Source: Phoronis ovalis (Eukaryota > Phoronida > Phoronidae). Taken from it: a DNA stretch of 14,639 bases. The notes under the pieces were generated by a model that was not told where the DNA came from, did no database searches, and was given only the letters and a program-made list of their open reading frames with translations. Of this stretch, positions 1-9,048 are shown piece by piece. The stretch spans positions 1 through 14,639 of the forward strand of contig JAOXYB010031287.1 of NCBI GenBank assembly GCA_028565635.1. Reading direction: 5' to 3'. Position numbers and translations under genes: made by a program. Position 1 is the stretch's first letter. Each line of letters opens with the position of its first letter.

Positions 1-3
1 ATA

Positions 4-297
4 TAGTCCTGGATGCAATCCCTACTATGGCAGCTTGCGATTTGCCGTAAGGTCATGGCCCCTGTTTATTAAACACCAGTTCAACTAAGAAATTCTTTTT
101 GAGTTATGGGAAAATCTTTTTTCTGTCTGCTTTTAAGCTTCAATTTAAAATCGAACTATATATTGTTAAATTTAAGAACAGGCAGGGGGAATAATTTTTT
201 TAAAATTGAAAATCTTCAACAGTTTTTAGCACGTATGGGACCATTGACCCTACGGTAAGCCGCAAGCCGCCATAGTAGGTTTATGTATCCAAGACTA
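4..297. repeat. Foldback (MITE-like) inverted-repeat element
   Basis: The sequence from 4 to 62 returns as its reverse complement at 237-297. The pair CCTACTATGGC and GCCATAGTAGG is exact, and similarity continues through the CTTGCG and CCGTA blocks. The similarity reaches inward: 123-136 pairs with 172-185 with three mismatches, so most of the 294 bp could fold into one long hairpin with a small central loop. Both ends finish in TA (4-5 and 296-297), where the symmetry stops, which fits a TA target site as used by Tc1/mariner-type elements. There is no open frame for a transposase, so any movement would have been non-autonomous. The window starts only 3 bp to the left, so the left flank and a longer target duplication cannot be checked. 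Inverted symmetry is directly visible; the MITE class is inference. Confidence 0.7.
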
Positions 298-1429
298 CAA
301 ATGTAGTAACTAGATAAGACCTTAAGCATTATAAAATACATTTTTATCAAATAAATATTAAAGATGATAAATTCATAAGATTTACTCCACTTAATGAAGT
401 TTTTTCCATGGAAAATTAACACTTGATCCACAAGATTTCATATGAAAAATAATGTGTTAAAAATATACAAAACCAGAAAACAATTTTTTTTTCTTACTGA
501 TCGGAGCTGCCAATTTCATCTTGACATCGTCCGTAGTGAACTTGTGTATTAGAAAGTAAAATAGATTTTGGATAATGTTATTAAATATAAAGTTTCAGAT
601 AATTATGTTATTTTTCAAGTCATATCAGTAAACAGAACTATATAGTTGGGTATCAGGTGTTTTTTCTATCATACTTGTCATTATTTTTATTATACAAAAA
701 AAGTTCATTCACATAAAATAGAATTATTTCCCTATAAACTTTGGAAAGATGAAACACAAATACTTTCATTTATAAATCGCTTTCCGTTTAATTATGGTAA
801 TATAGAATTTTTTAATTATAATGCCTTCACCAAATTACTGATGATTTAAACTTATTACAGAAAAAAATCTTGGTTATTGAATTAAGATATAATAGAGACA
901 TCGTATATATTTTAATAAGAACATATACTTTTCGTGTACTAGCGAACATTATACTATTGATAATATTTTTAACTTTCGATTTTACATAGTATAATTACTA
1001 TCAGATTTTTAAGTACTTATGTTCTGTTCGTCATAATTCCAAATACGCTGCGTGGTAGGTATAGAAATTGTACCTGTAATCATCTTTCATATCCGTTACT
1101 AAGTTAAAACAACTTCACGGTATGCGACTTTTCGTGTAAACATCTAGTAACGAGAAAAATATTTACAACTTTTTACTAAATATGGGAAAGAACTAAAACC
1201 TTAAGGACAAACCAAATTCTATGCCAAGCGCTTTAACCATATAACAATGACAGTAACTTTCTAAAAATAGGAATGCTTAAAAATTCATATTGCATTGTTT
1301 AGTTACAATTTTTTCTTCATTGGTTATTTTTCATTTTTAAAAACGCGTAATAATTTAAGCTTGTTGCTCCTCCCGTCGTTAAATGATCAACATTTCACAA
1401 CCAAAATTTTGCTTCCCTATGAAAACTGC

Positions 1430-1456
1430 ATAAACTGATTTATATATAAACTGATT
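1430..1456. repeat. 11-bp direct repeat, 16-bp period
   Basis: ATAAACTGATT occurs at 1430-1440 and again at 1446-1456. Both copies have GCA close by, before the first and after the second. It is a very small local duplication with no evident function. Confidence 0.4.
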
Positions 1457-1689
1457 GCAAGATATGTGCAACTTGGATAGCTGCCATACAAGGCTTATTT
1501 ATTTGCTGTGATTACGATAAGTTATGGAAAGAAAAATACCAAGCAAATTTGATTCCACACACAAGTTATAATGACATATGAATGTATAAAAGTAACTACT
1601 TAATGAAATTATGCCCGAAAACAAATCTTAAATAACCGATCGAACTAAACTCAGGCGATCTTTTTCAGTTCTGTTCATTTCTACGATGA

Positions 1690-1720
1690 CTATTTTAGAC
1701 AAATTAGTCTCCAAAAATAG
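1690..1720. repeat. Short bulged hairpin
   Basis: CTATTTT (1690-1696) pairs with AAAATAG (1714-1720), and AGAC (1697-1700) pairs with GTCT (1707-1710). This leaves a 3-base bulge and a 6-base loop. The structure is visible, but hairpins this short are common by chance in AT-rich DNA. Confidence 0.35.
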
Positions 1721-2816
1721 AAGCTGTATATCAGAATGTACAAACAGCAATTTAAAAATAATTCTATGACAATGTTTACATACATATCTCTGTATTTCCC
1801 GCTCTTTACATCATAACTGACTACTAAAATAATAAACTGGATGAACATTTTGCAGAACGGCTTGCAAGTACATTTTGATCGAATTTAACATACACTTGAA
1901 CACCAACACACGCTTAGGTATTTCATTTCTGGAATTGTTTCATGGTCAACAAAACTTTCTTGCTTCGCATACAGGTATATATGTAGATTCACGTAAACAA
2001 ATTACGATATCTTTGTCCGATGACAAATATCTGTTTTCATAAAATACAGTCTGGGGGAGCTATGCAATGTATGCAAGTTATTGTCCTGTTATACTTACCG
2101 TATAAAGCAGCTCAAAAGTGAATTGTTATTATTAAGTAGTCTACATTTCTTTGAGCAGGGCACAAAGGGTGCATACTGTATTCGTAATCATTGGTGAATA
2201 TATAACCTTTATTTGGCAGGCATCGTCACATTAAGCTTTTTAAATCAAAATATCGCTTACAATTTAAAGCTCTTTTCAGTTTTCTTTAGCTGTTTTTATC
2301 GTTATACCATGTAATTAGTCTCGGCTTTGGTCATTAAGGTATGCGTATTGAAAAAACATCATTATCAATTTTGCCTTTTTGAAACGCTTTGTTTATTGTT
2401 ACCTTTTTATATGAATTAATGTTTTTCTTAGTCTTTGTTGCCATTAAGTCTGATAAATCTGTTTTCGAGTGATTAAATGTCAACTAATTCTGTTTATTCT
2501 AAATATTTTTGTATATGAATTGTGCAAATTTTATTCGATGATTTTCGACAGGTTTACAATAAGTATGACTGCACACCTTGTGTCGTAAAAGTTAAAATAA
2601 ACATAGACGAATCATCTTCAAAGCGGTGCATTGTGTATGCATTAATATTTACACTCCTACGTGTAGCAAGTTTAGGATAATATTGCGCTGATTTGGCAGA
2701 AACAACAAATGACCTAATCAAGTTAACTGTCCTCAACTAAATTTAACGTAAAACCAGACAAATCATATTTTTACCTACAAATTACCTCCATTGTACATCT
2801 ATCTATATGCTGCAGT

Positions 2817-2869
2817 ATGGAAAGAACACTGCTTAAAGAATGGAGAGAACACAATTTTACCATGTTCTC
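2817..2869. repeat. Direct repeat ending in a small inverted repeat
   Basis: ATGGAAAGAACAC (2817-2829) is repeated with one change as ATGGAGAGAACAC (2840-2852), a period of 23 bp. The GAGAACA of the second copy (2845-2851) is then mirrored exactly by TGTTCTC at 2863-2869 across 11 bases. AGAACA/TGTTCT resemble steroid-receptor half-sites, but the usual spacing is 3 bp, so I attach no function. Confidence 0.4.
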
Positions 2870-3259
2870 AGCCCTTCCCAGGTAGATAACTCGAGCTCTT
2901 AGATTTAGTTATACTTTGATTTATAATATCTTCGAATCTGCTTCAGGTGCAGTTTAATTCAGCTGTGACAACCAAAATAGCTAAACCGATCCTACCTATA
3001 AATCGTCATTTACTTGGGCATAAACTCTATGTGAAGCAAGAAGGCCTAAAATTAACATTACTTTGTTACATGTATCTCGTCCATGACAAATAACCCAGAC
3101 ACACGTTTGATTCGCTTTAATAACAGACCTTTGGACCCGAAACTTATAGCCACGAGCAGGTTTCTATTTATGGAGCATATAAAATTATAAATGGTCTTTT
3201 TGCTACTACAACACGTGCACTAATGTTCGAACTAATGTTTCCCTTTTCGTCAGACTTAC

Positions 3260-3356
3260 CTGTTATACCACAATTCAAACGCATTTGGCAAAGTTTCTTT
3301 GTCTTTAGTTCTGAGTTTTATATCCAAATTATTTCAGTACAATCCTTTGGTAAAAG
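3260..3356 (-). other. Candidate short exon, probably non-coding
   Basis: On the minus strand a 97-bp segment is bounded by strong splice-like signals. Upstream is a T-rich tract ending TTTTTGCAG (AG at 3358-3357). Downstream is CAG followed by GTAAGT (rc of 3254-3259), an exact match to the metazoan donor consensus. All three frames contain a stop inside this interval, so it cannot be a complete internal coding exon. It could be a 5' UTR or long non-coding RNA exon. With the alternative acceptor ending CTCAG, about 20 codons before the donor stay open. No neighbouring exon was identified. By my rough estimate the 9-base donor match alone would appear about 0.1 times by chance in both strands of the window, so this is suggestive only. 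Confidence 0.2.
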
Positions 3357-4709
3357 CTGCAAAAATGCAAAATATGCAGAGTTATAAAATGCGGTTGCAC
3401 AAAATTCGCCCGCAAGAAACTTTACCCCACTTAGAGAAAAGCACTAATTGAGTGCTTAAAAAACTGATTGTCTTCAAGGAAAGAAAAACATCATTAATAA
3501 ACAGCGATTGCTTTAAACTTCTTTTATCTATCTTCATAAATAACAGCCAAAACTCCTATCCGGAGCGCAGGCCTTTTGTCATCACCTTTTATCAAAACAC
3601 GTTTCTCCCTTTAAATTTGTCAATCGCCGCTGGCCAATATAAGTTACCGCTATGTCAAAATTAATTAGCTGTTTTGACTACGAAATGCTTCGTTACTGAT
3701 CCGATATGTCACAATTCCAAATATTTCTAATACAAGTTTCTTTTCAATAATAGTTAGTAAATCAACTAATCAATCAAACTCATGAATGACCAATCCTGTA
3801 TTTTATGTGCCATTCATAAATTTTTACACTTTGTTGCGTGTTGAAGTAATATTCGATAATGTTTAATTATAATGCATACGCTATCGATCCACTCCCCCAA
3901 TTCACAAAAAGATCTCCAGTTTTATATTACTGTTAATGAGCCTATGATACGTAAGCTATAAAAAGGCTCCCAATTACGTACTCTCTAGATAAACGTCATT
4001 ATTTTACAGAGAAAATTATATGAAATTATTAGTATATGCAATTAAGATTAATATAAAGGCTAATTTACTTAGGCAAACAAATAGATAAATAAAATAATCA
4101 TGCAGTTTTACTAGAGACTATAGGTAATCCTCATTAATAACAGATAAATTCTATATATCCTGTAAATCCTCTAAAAGTATTATATTCACCGTTATGTTAA
4201 ACTATTCGGTTTATGTTTATTTTATTAACATTTTATAGAGTTGAAGTCATTTAAGTACGCAGATGTTTAAATTTACAACTTCCGCATTTGCTTATTGTAT
4301 GAATTTTATAAAAAATTATAGGAAAAACACGTGTATAAGACGCCGTAAACTGTGAGTTGCAATTGTCAATAATAGAATTTTTACAAAAAATATTAAATTA
4401 ATAATAACAAAAAAATATTGATTCTCGGAGCTTATTGCCTGAAATAAATTAGCCATGAAGACATTTATCGTGTTTTATTTTACAACTTTATGTTTTAGTC
4501 CCATGTTATTGTGATTTTTATGAGACTTAAACGTAATTATAAACCGACACTTGAGTAGTGTTCCCCTTTTATATCAAAGTAAACTGTGTTATTTTTTCAC
4601 ACTCTCTTCAAAAGTACTTGATAAATAGGATGTCGTAATTATCGTCATATCGTGTTTTCAATCATAACTACATCCAAATAGTCGAATAGCTACCTATATG
4701 TATCTTGTT

Positions 4710-4731
4710 CTCAGGTTGTCACACACCTGAG
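4710..4731. repeat. Inverted repeat CTCAGGT / ACCTGAG
   Basis: CTCAGGT at 4710-4716 is mirrored exactly by ACCTGAG at 4725-4731, with an 8-base spacer. Each arm contains an AGGT/ACCT core like that of Snail/ZEB-type zinc-finger sites. The symmetry is visible; any protein binding is inference. Confidence 0.35.
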
Positions 4732-4903
4732 CAACTGAAAAAGAAATGGTTACTTATAGGGCTTAAAACGGAATTAAATTATTTCTTATTTTCTTTCATT
4801 TATCAAAAAAAAAGCTAATTATATATAACAGTGGTTTTATTGGTTTCCCGATAATCGTGACCATACATTTTATCACATAGGATACGATCGTGCTAATATA
4901 TTG

Positions 4904-4920
4904 CACCTGATATCCAGGTG
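4904..4920. promoter_or_regulatory. Inverted pair of E-box hexamers
   Basis: CACCTG (4904-4909) and CAGGTG (4915-4920) are exact reverse complements separated by 5 bases. Both orientations are CANNTG E-boxes of the type bound by Snail/ZEB and some bHLH factors. An outer TGCACC (4902-4907) is also mirrored by GGTGCA further right, near 4931-4936. No adjacent gene supports a regulatory role, and chance is a fair alternative. Confidence 0.25.
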
Positions 4921-6650
4921 GGATGGTGACGGTGCATTATCTAAACGGATATTAAATATTCCCAATACGTATAATATTATTCAGGAATTATAACTCGCCC
5001 ACATAATTCAAATACATGAAGCATGTCGAATCATTTTCCAATGTTTAAAGTACCTACCCCTATTACGGATATATGCACTACTCATTTGCAAAACTCACGC
5101 AGATGTTTTCTCTCTTTCGATTCTTTTTGATTTATTTACCTCGCGTTCTATTATGCGATAATATAGCAATACATTGAGAATAAAGAATACATAGTCGAGC
5201 TTTGGCCCTTTGGCGAAACGCATTTATTTGTTGTTAGCTCTATTTGTTATAACAAGTTGTTAATAAAACATTTATTTACTTATTTACTAGTTGGCAGATA
5301 TAGTTGTCATTTGTACTAATAACTGAGGGGTAGAGAAGGGACTGAATATGTCAGTGCTATAATTAGCGACGATTACACACAAATTCAGTTTATCGGGACA
5401 TTATTACCTATTAAAACAATGTAATTGCTTCCTGTTCGTAGATGGAATTCAGGTTAATATACGTTGATGTAACTTTAGCCAATAAAGTGTTTAACTCGAT
5501 TGTTGTTTATCTAAATAAAAACTGTATTACTCATCCAACAGAAGAAATGTCTGCTATATACATGCCTATTTAAATACCGATAACCGTTTGGCTATTTTAA
5601 CACCTATAACTCGAATTCTAGTCGTTCCAGTATTTTACGTCCGTTTTTTGTTCCGACATTTCTTATCCCCAAACGAATGTTCTTCTTCTCGTCCCAACGT
5701 TTCCGTAATGCCATATATGATCATTTTCATGCCGTTTAGTTCAATTGCATTTTTTATTGGAGTTACAAAATTTGCAGGAAATATCGAAAGTTGACTCGAA
5801 ATTTAGTAGAAATTCTGCCTTTCAACAATACGTGCGTGCGTTTAATTATATTCGCATAAGTACATAATAAATAAGGAAACTTAAATAAATGGAAACTTTC
5901 CCTATTGTTTCACCTTGACGGACACCTACATATAAATAAATCTAATGAAGATCTAATTATGTCACCCATGTTTTTGTGTTTATCTTGTCTAAGTTATCTT
6001 TTATAGTAGACTCCAACCAATTGTTATTTTATGAGTTGTTATTTATATTATAAAAAACGTTAAGTAAACTAACATTATCCAGTACTTATTACTAATTTTC
6101 CCATGATTAAAAACAAAACCGTTAAGGAATTACAAAATTTACTGAATCTTATTTCTAGGACTGCAGTGAATCCGGTTTTTAATTTGTACTTGTTTTGTTT
6201 ACGTGAATAATTAACCTTAAAAGCTTTAATTTTTCTGTACAATGAAAATTATCGTTACAAATTAACAGAAATATTGCCAAGAGAGACCGCAATTATTTCG
6301 TAATATAAATAGCAAACCACGAGTTACAGGTAATTATCTATATATTATATTATATGACCACAATACATATTTAGGTGTGACTGGATGGACTAAGTATCTG
6401 ACCGTGACTTATCGATCGATCAATGTCCCATTATAGCAGGTGCGATTAGCTGCATAGTTTAGGTAACGTGGTCTAAGGTGTGACGATGTAGTGTCAAGAC
6501 GCAAGCATCTGTTACTACTGAAATGGAATGTTAGGAATCTAGTATCCCAATTATAATTATCTACAAATAAACAAGGAAACAAACTGACGAATAATTTATG
6601 TTTCAATGAAAAGGATTTAATAAATGAAGAAAGAAAAATAAATGAATAAA

Positions 6651-6696
6651 TAATAATAATTATAATAATAATAATAGTAATAATAATAATACTAAT
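6651..6696. repeat. Imperfect (TAA)n microsatellite
   Basis: About fifteen TAA/ATA units run through 6651-6696, interrupted by TTA, AGT and ACT changes. A/G-rich sequence with AAAT-like units flanks it on both sides (about 6608-6650 and 6715-6775). Read on the minus strand, the array produces a run of isoleucines, which explains the long but spurious open frame there. Confidence 0.9.
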
Positions 6697-7174
6697 GACA
6701 ACAAATGAACATTTGTGTAAATAAAGTAGTAAATAAAGACGCGATTGAATATATAAACGAAAAATAAATGAGGCTTTAAATATCACAGTCAGGTATCTAC
6801 AACAGTCCTACATCTATGTTGCGATATGTCAGAAAAACATCTATTTATTTAGAACCCGGCCGTTTTTTCTATCCTCGCAACCTTAAAATACTAAGCCAAA
6901 ATAAAGGTTCTTGTACATTAAATATTACTAATATTAAAAAAAATGTCTGTCAGCACGTTTAATGACATTTGATGTCACTACATTTTAAGGTACAAAACAA
7001 ATCGTGAGCATTGGTAGGAAACCAAAGCAAAATATGGCGAAAAATTAAGTCGTGACTTCAACCAAGATATCGACAGATACTTAATGTCAACTTTACATTT
7101 AAATTAATAGTTTTCTGTCTTATCTCGTCCTGTTGCTCACGTTTACATGACCATAACAATAGGCATTCATATAT
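6697..7174. other. Gene-free stretch
   Basis: AT-rich sequence with stops in all frames. The only slightly richer patch is a CCGGCCG at about 6857. I see no RNA gene or promoter that could be tied to the open frame starting at 7175. Confidence 0.5.
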
Positions 7175-7501
7175 ATGATGCACGCAAGTCTAAGACTGAC
7201 TCCAACGAAAGCTTTGTTGGCGCTTCCAGCATTTCCAGTAGTTATTGTCAAGCAAAGTTTTTTTTGTTTTCTGCCTATTCATAGAATTACATACCGTGAC
7301 GTCTCGACAGATAATTATGTTTATTCGACTATATGCTTACCTAACGCATCGGGCGGTGGCAGCCACGCCATTTGTGAAATAACTGAATTAACGGAAACAC
7401 ATTTTTTTCGTGATAAAGATTTAATTACTACAAGACTAAGTGCAGATAAACTAAGGCAATTTAAAGAAAATTATATTTCATCAATTATGAATGTCTTATG
7501 A
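7175..7501 (+). CDS. Unrecognised 108-codon ORF or terminal exon (candidate)
   Basis: An ATG-initiated frame of 108 codons ends in TGA at 7499-7501. Its amino-acid mix is more balanced than in the other open frames. My count gives G+C of about 41, 40 and 26% at codon positions 1, 2 and 3, the direction expected of coding DNA in an AT-rich genome. A T-rich tract followed by CATAG at 7280-7284 lies inside it and looks like a strong splice acceptor. The real coding part could therefore be a terminal exon from 7285 (about 72 codons), entered after two bases of a split codon. AATAAA follows the stop by 40 bp at 7541. The second half contains a GGGSH turn and a charged, helix-like C-terminus with KLRQFKENY. 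I recognise no family. A frame this long is expected roughly 0.3-0.4 times by chance here, so it may be spurious. Confidence 0.25.
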   Translation: MMHASLRLTPTKALLALPAFPVVIVKQSFFCFLPIHRITYRDVSTDNYVYSTICLPNASGGGSHAICEITELTETHFFRDKDLITTRLSADKLRQFKENYISSIMNVL

Positions 7502-7540
7502 AAATGTATCAACTACGGATCATTTAAGTTTCACACAGCT

Positions 7541-7546
7541 AATAAA
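7541..7546 (+). promoter_or_regulatory. AATAAA polyadenylation-signal candidate
   Basis: A canonical AATAAA hexamer lies 40 bp after the TGA of the 7175-7501 frame, a normal distance for a compact 3' UTR. The hexamer is frequent in DNA this AT-rich, so it counts only as weak support for a terminal exon. Confidence 0.2.
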
Positions 7547-7860
7547 GACTCCTATCACATATTATAAAATATTTAGTATACTAACCTTATACTATGTGAG
7601 ACCAAATCAAAAGTTTTGTTCTTCATATGTAAAGAATCTCACTTCACACAAAGTTTTATACAAGGAGTGAAACGTTCATGTTATTTTAACGATTAGTCAT
7701 ATAAAATAAATAGTCAGGTTAAATCAATTTTATATCTTTAAATAAATCATTCTTACGGATTACGGACGAGATTATGGATATGTTATCTATATAACGTATA
7801 AAACGTTGTGAAGGATGATGAACAGTGTATAGTGACAATAAACCTGTAATGTTTTGTAAT

Positions 7861-7877
7861 ATAATAATAATAATAAA
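7861..7877. repeat. Short (ATA)n microsatellite
   Basis: Between five and six uninterrupted ATA units. It is the same motif family as the larger array at 6651-6696. Confidence 0.7.
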
Positions 7878-8720
7878 CAGTAAATATTAATATCGTTAGA
7901 TTTTACTGAATGAAAAAATCCATACTCGTTTAAATACGACATTGCAAAAGTAATTTGCTATCTGCTAACTGTAACAACGTACAAGATCCTACACACTATT
8001 GACACTAACAGTTTTTGGACAGCTACTTCGCTATAATTGCTTGTCATAAAAAACAATGTCACTCTAATGAAGGATTTTGAGTTTGGGGATTAACTTAAGG
8101 AAAGTAAGTATAAACGACTGCATACGCTGCGTTTGAGGGATGTTATCAAATCGCCCCTGAACCACTATCGATCCCCTGGATGTAGGTATGACTCCACGAC
8201 TATGCATTATTTACCTATGTTTGGCCTAGAGGAAATGTGACAGTTCTAATGTTCGATTTCGGTGATAATGAGCCCAGAGCCAGATAACATTGATTTTGAT
8301 ACTGCGAAAATTAAATATTGAATATCTATTTAGTTTGGCACTTTATTTAGGTGGCTGTTTATGTACATTTGTACAGGAAAAATAATTAATTCCTGCTCAA
8401 AGCTATTACCGCACTATAATCAGAAACGTCTATAAATTGTTATTTAATAGATGTAACTTGCAATTCGCAATAACATGCCCTTAAAATTAAATTATTTCTC
8501 ATATAATTAGTAAGAGGAACTAAATTTTTTTTATTTCTTTTTTCTTATTCTCACGTCCTGTTAACAATTGTTCATCTAAAAGACATGTATGCTCTTTGAA
8601 AAAAAATTAGTCAATGTAGTCGTGTAAGTACAGATGTATGTTTGTGTTAAGGATGTGTCGGACATATAGCAAAGGTTAAGATTGTCAAACCACTAGATCA
8701 ATCACAGACCAGCTACAATG

Positions 8721-8740
8721 GTTAGCTAACGGAGCGTTAG
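8721..8740. repeat. Nested palindromes GTTAGCTAAC / CTAACG-GAG-CGTTAG
   Basis: GTTAGCTAAC (8721-8730) is a perfect 10-bp palindrome. Its right half overlaps a second inverted repeat, CTAACG (8726-8731) with CGTTAG (8735-8740), across three bases. The two hairpins are mutually exclusive. No function is evident. Confidence 0.45.
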
Positions 8741-8762
8741 TAATTTGTTAATTTTTTTCTAA

Positions 8763-8954
8763 TTAACGATGTATTTGGCTTGGTAAGCAAGAACAATAGT
8801 TCGCAGTTGACAGCATTTCACCTGCCTTAAGGCCATGCCTCCGGGCTATTTTCAAATAAAGTAAATCCTCAGGTCCTAGTAACGAAATTTGTTTAAACTG
8901 AAAGACCCCGCTGCAAGGTAAAATACTCTCAATATATGCATACGCCCAGGACAT
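8763..8954 (-). CDS. Unrecognised minus-strand ORF/exon in a GC islet (candidate)
   Basis: A 63-codon frame starts at ATG (8954-8952) and lies in a patch of about 43% G+C, against about 30% around it. Inside it, a tract ending TTTTACCTTGCAG has its AG at 8912-8911, and AAGGCAG followed by GTGAAA (rc of 8816-8821) looks like a donor. Together they would border an 89-bp internal exon, 8822-8910. Only this frame is open through that exon; the other two have stops. Its translation includes LLGPEDLLYLKIARRHGLKA, a normal, helix-rich protein-like string, but I cannot assign it to a family. G+C at codon positions 1, 2 and 3 is about 44, 43 and 38%, which is not a strong coding signature. The alternative is a fragment of an old transposable element or SINE/LINE tail. 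Confidence 0.22.
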   Translation of the reverse strand: MSWAYAYIESILPCSGVFQFKQISLLGPEDLLYLKIARRHGLKAGEMLSTANYCSCLPSQIHR

Positions 8955-9004
8955 ACGTACAGTGTATCTGCTGCATGCACCGAGGCAAAGAACACCGAAA
9001 ACGA

Positions 9005-9048
9005 GAGAGCTTGAAACCTAAACCTAAAGAGAGCTTTAAAACCTAACT
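9005..9048. repeat. 24-bp imperfect tandem duplication
   Basis: GAGAGCTTGAAACCTAAACC plus four bases (9005-9028) is followed immediately by a near copy beginning GAGAGCTTTAAAACCTAAC (9029-9048). Each copy contains AACCTAA, which resembles a telomere-type CCTAAA/CCTAA unit, but there are only three such units in all. Confidence 0.55.

Larger units (their letters stand above)
298..3259. other. Gene-free AT-rich stretch
   Basis: All six frames are interrupted frequently, and I recognise no gene, RNA or transposon protein here. It holds a 9-base T run at 484-492 and the small repeats listed at 1430-1456, 1690-1720 and 2817-2869. A good minus-strand donor sequence (GTAAGT, rc of 2093-2098) has no convincing partner. 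Intergenic or intronic DNA is the simplest reading. Confidence 0.6.
3357..6650. other. Gene-free AT-rich stretch
   Basis: There is no credible coding frame; open stretches of 60-70 codons here begin at non-ATG codons and have low-complexity composition. There are A/T runs (for example nine A at 4805-4813), two short E-box inverted repeats (4710-4731, 4904-4920) and very AT-rich patches around 4300-4420 and 6330-6355. Nothing else was recognised. Confidence 0.6.
7547..8762. other. Gene-free stretch
   Basis: Stop-dense in all frames. It contains the short (ATA)n tract at 7861-7877, a good but unpartnered plus-strand donor-like sequence AAAGTAAGTAT at about 8100-8110, a pyrimidine-rich run at 8523-8550, and the nested palindromes at 8721-8740. 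Confidence 0.55.

Noticed and set aside
646-849. 67-codon plus-strand open frame
   Set aside because: Starts at TTG, is dominated by F, Y, I, N and K as expected of AT-rich DNA, and has no supporting signals.
2093-2180. Minus-strand GTAAGTAT donor preceded by about 28 open codons
   Set aside because: The open stretch is chance-length and no polypyrimidine acceptor borders it.
2554-2736. 60-codon minus-strand frame with protein-like composition and an internal acceptor-like TTTCTGCCAAATCAG
   Set aside because: Starts at TTG, is of chance-level length, and no matching donor or neighbouring exon was found.
3222-3240. GTTCGAAC, which resembles a tRNA/SINE B box
   Set aside because: No A box, acceptor stem or cloverleaf can be formed around it.
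3957-3966. TATAAAAAGG, a good TATA-box match
   Set aside because: The nearest initiator-like TCATT is about 40 bp away, and no open frame or exon follows.
6409-6786. 125-codon minus-strand open frame
   Set aside because: It exists only because the TAA microsatellite reads as a run of isoleucines on the minus strand; the rest is low-complexity and resembles nothing known.
6781-6802. TATCACAGTC, which begins like a miR-2-family mature sequence
   Set aside because: No complementary arm is present on either side to make a precursor hairpin; an 8-base match is expected by chance.
7280-7345. String HRITY followed by an acidic and VYSTI segment, reminiscent of PTB-domain strands
   Set aside because: The resemblance is a few residues only, and the HR part lies across the likely splice acceptor at 7284, so it would not be in the mature protein.
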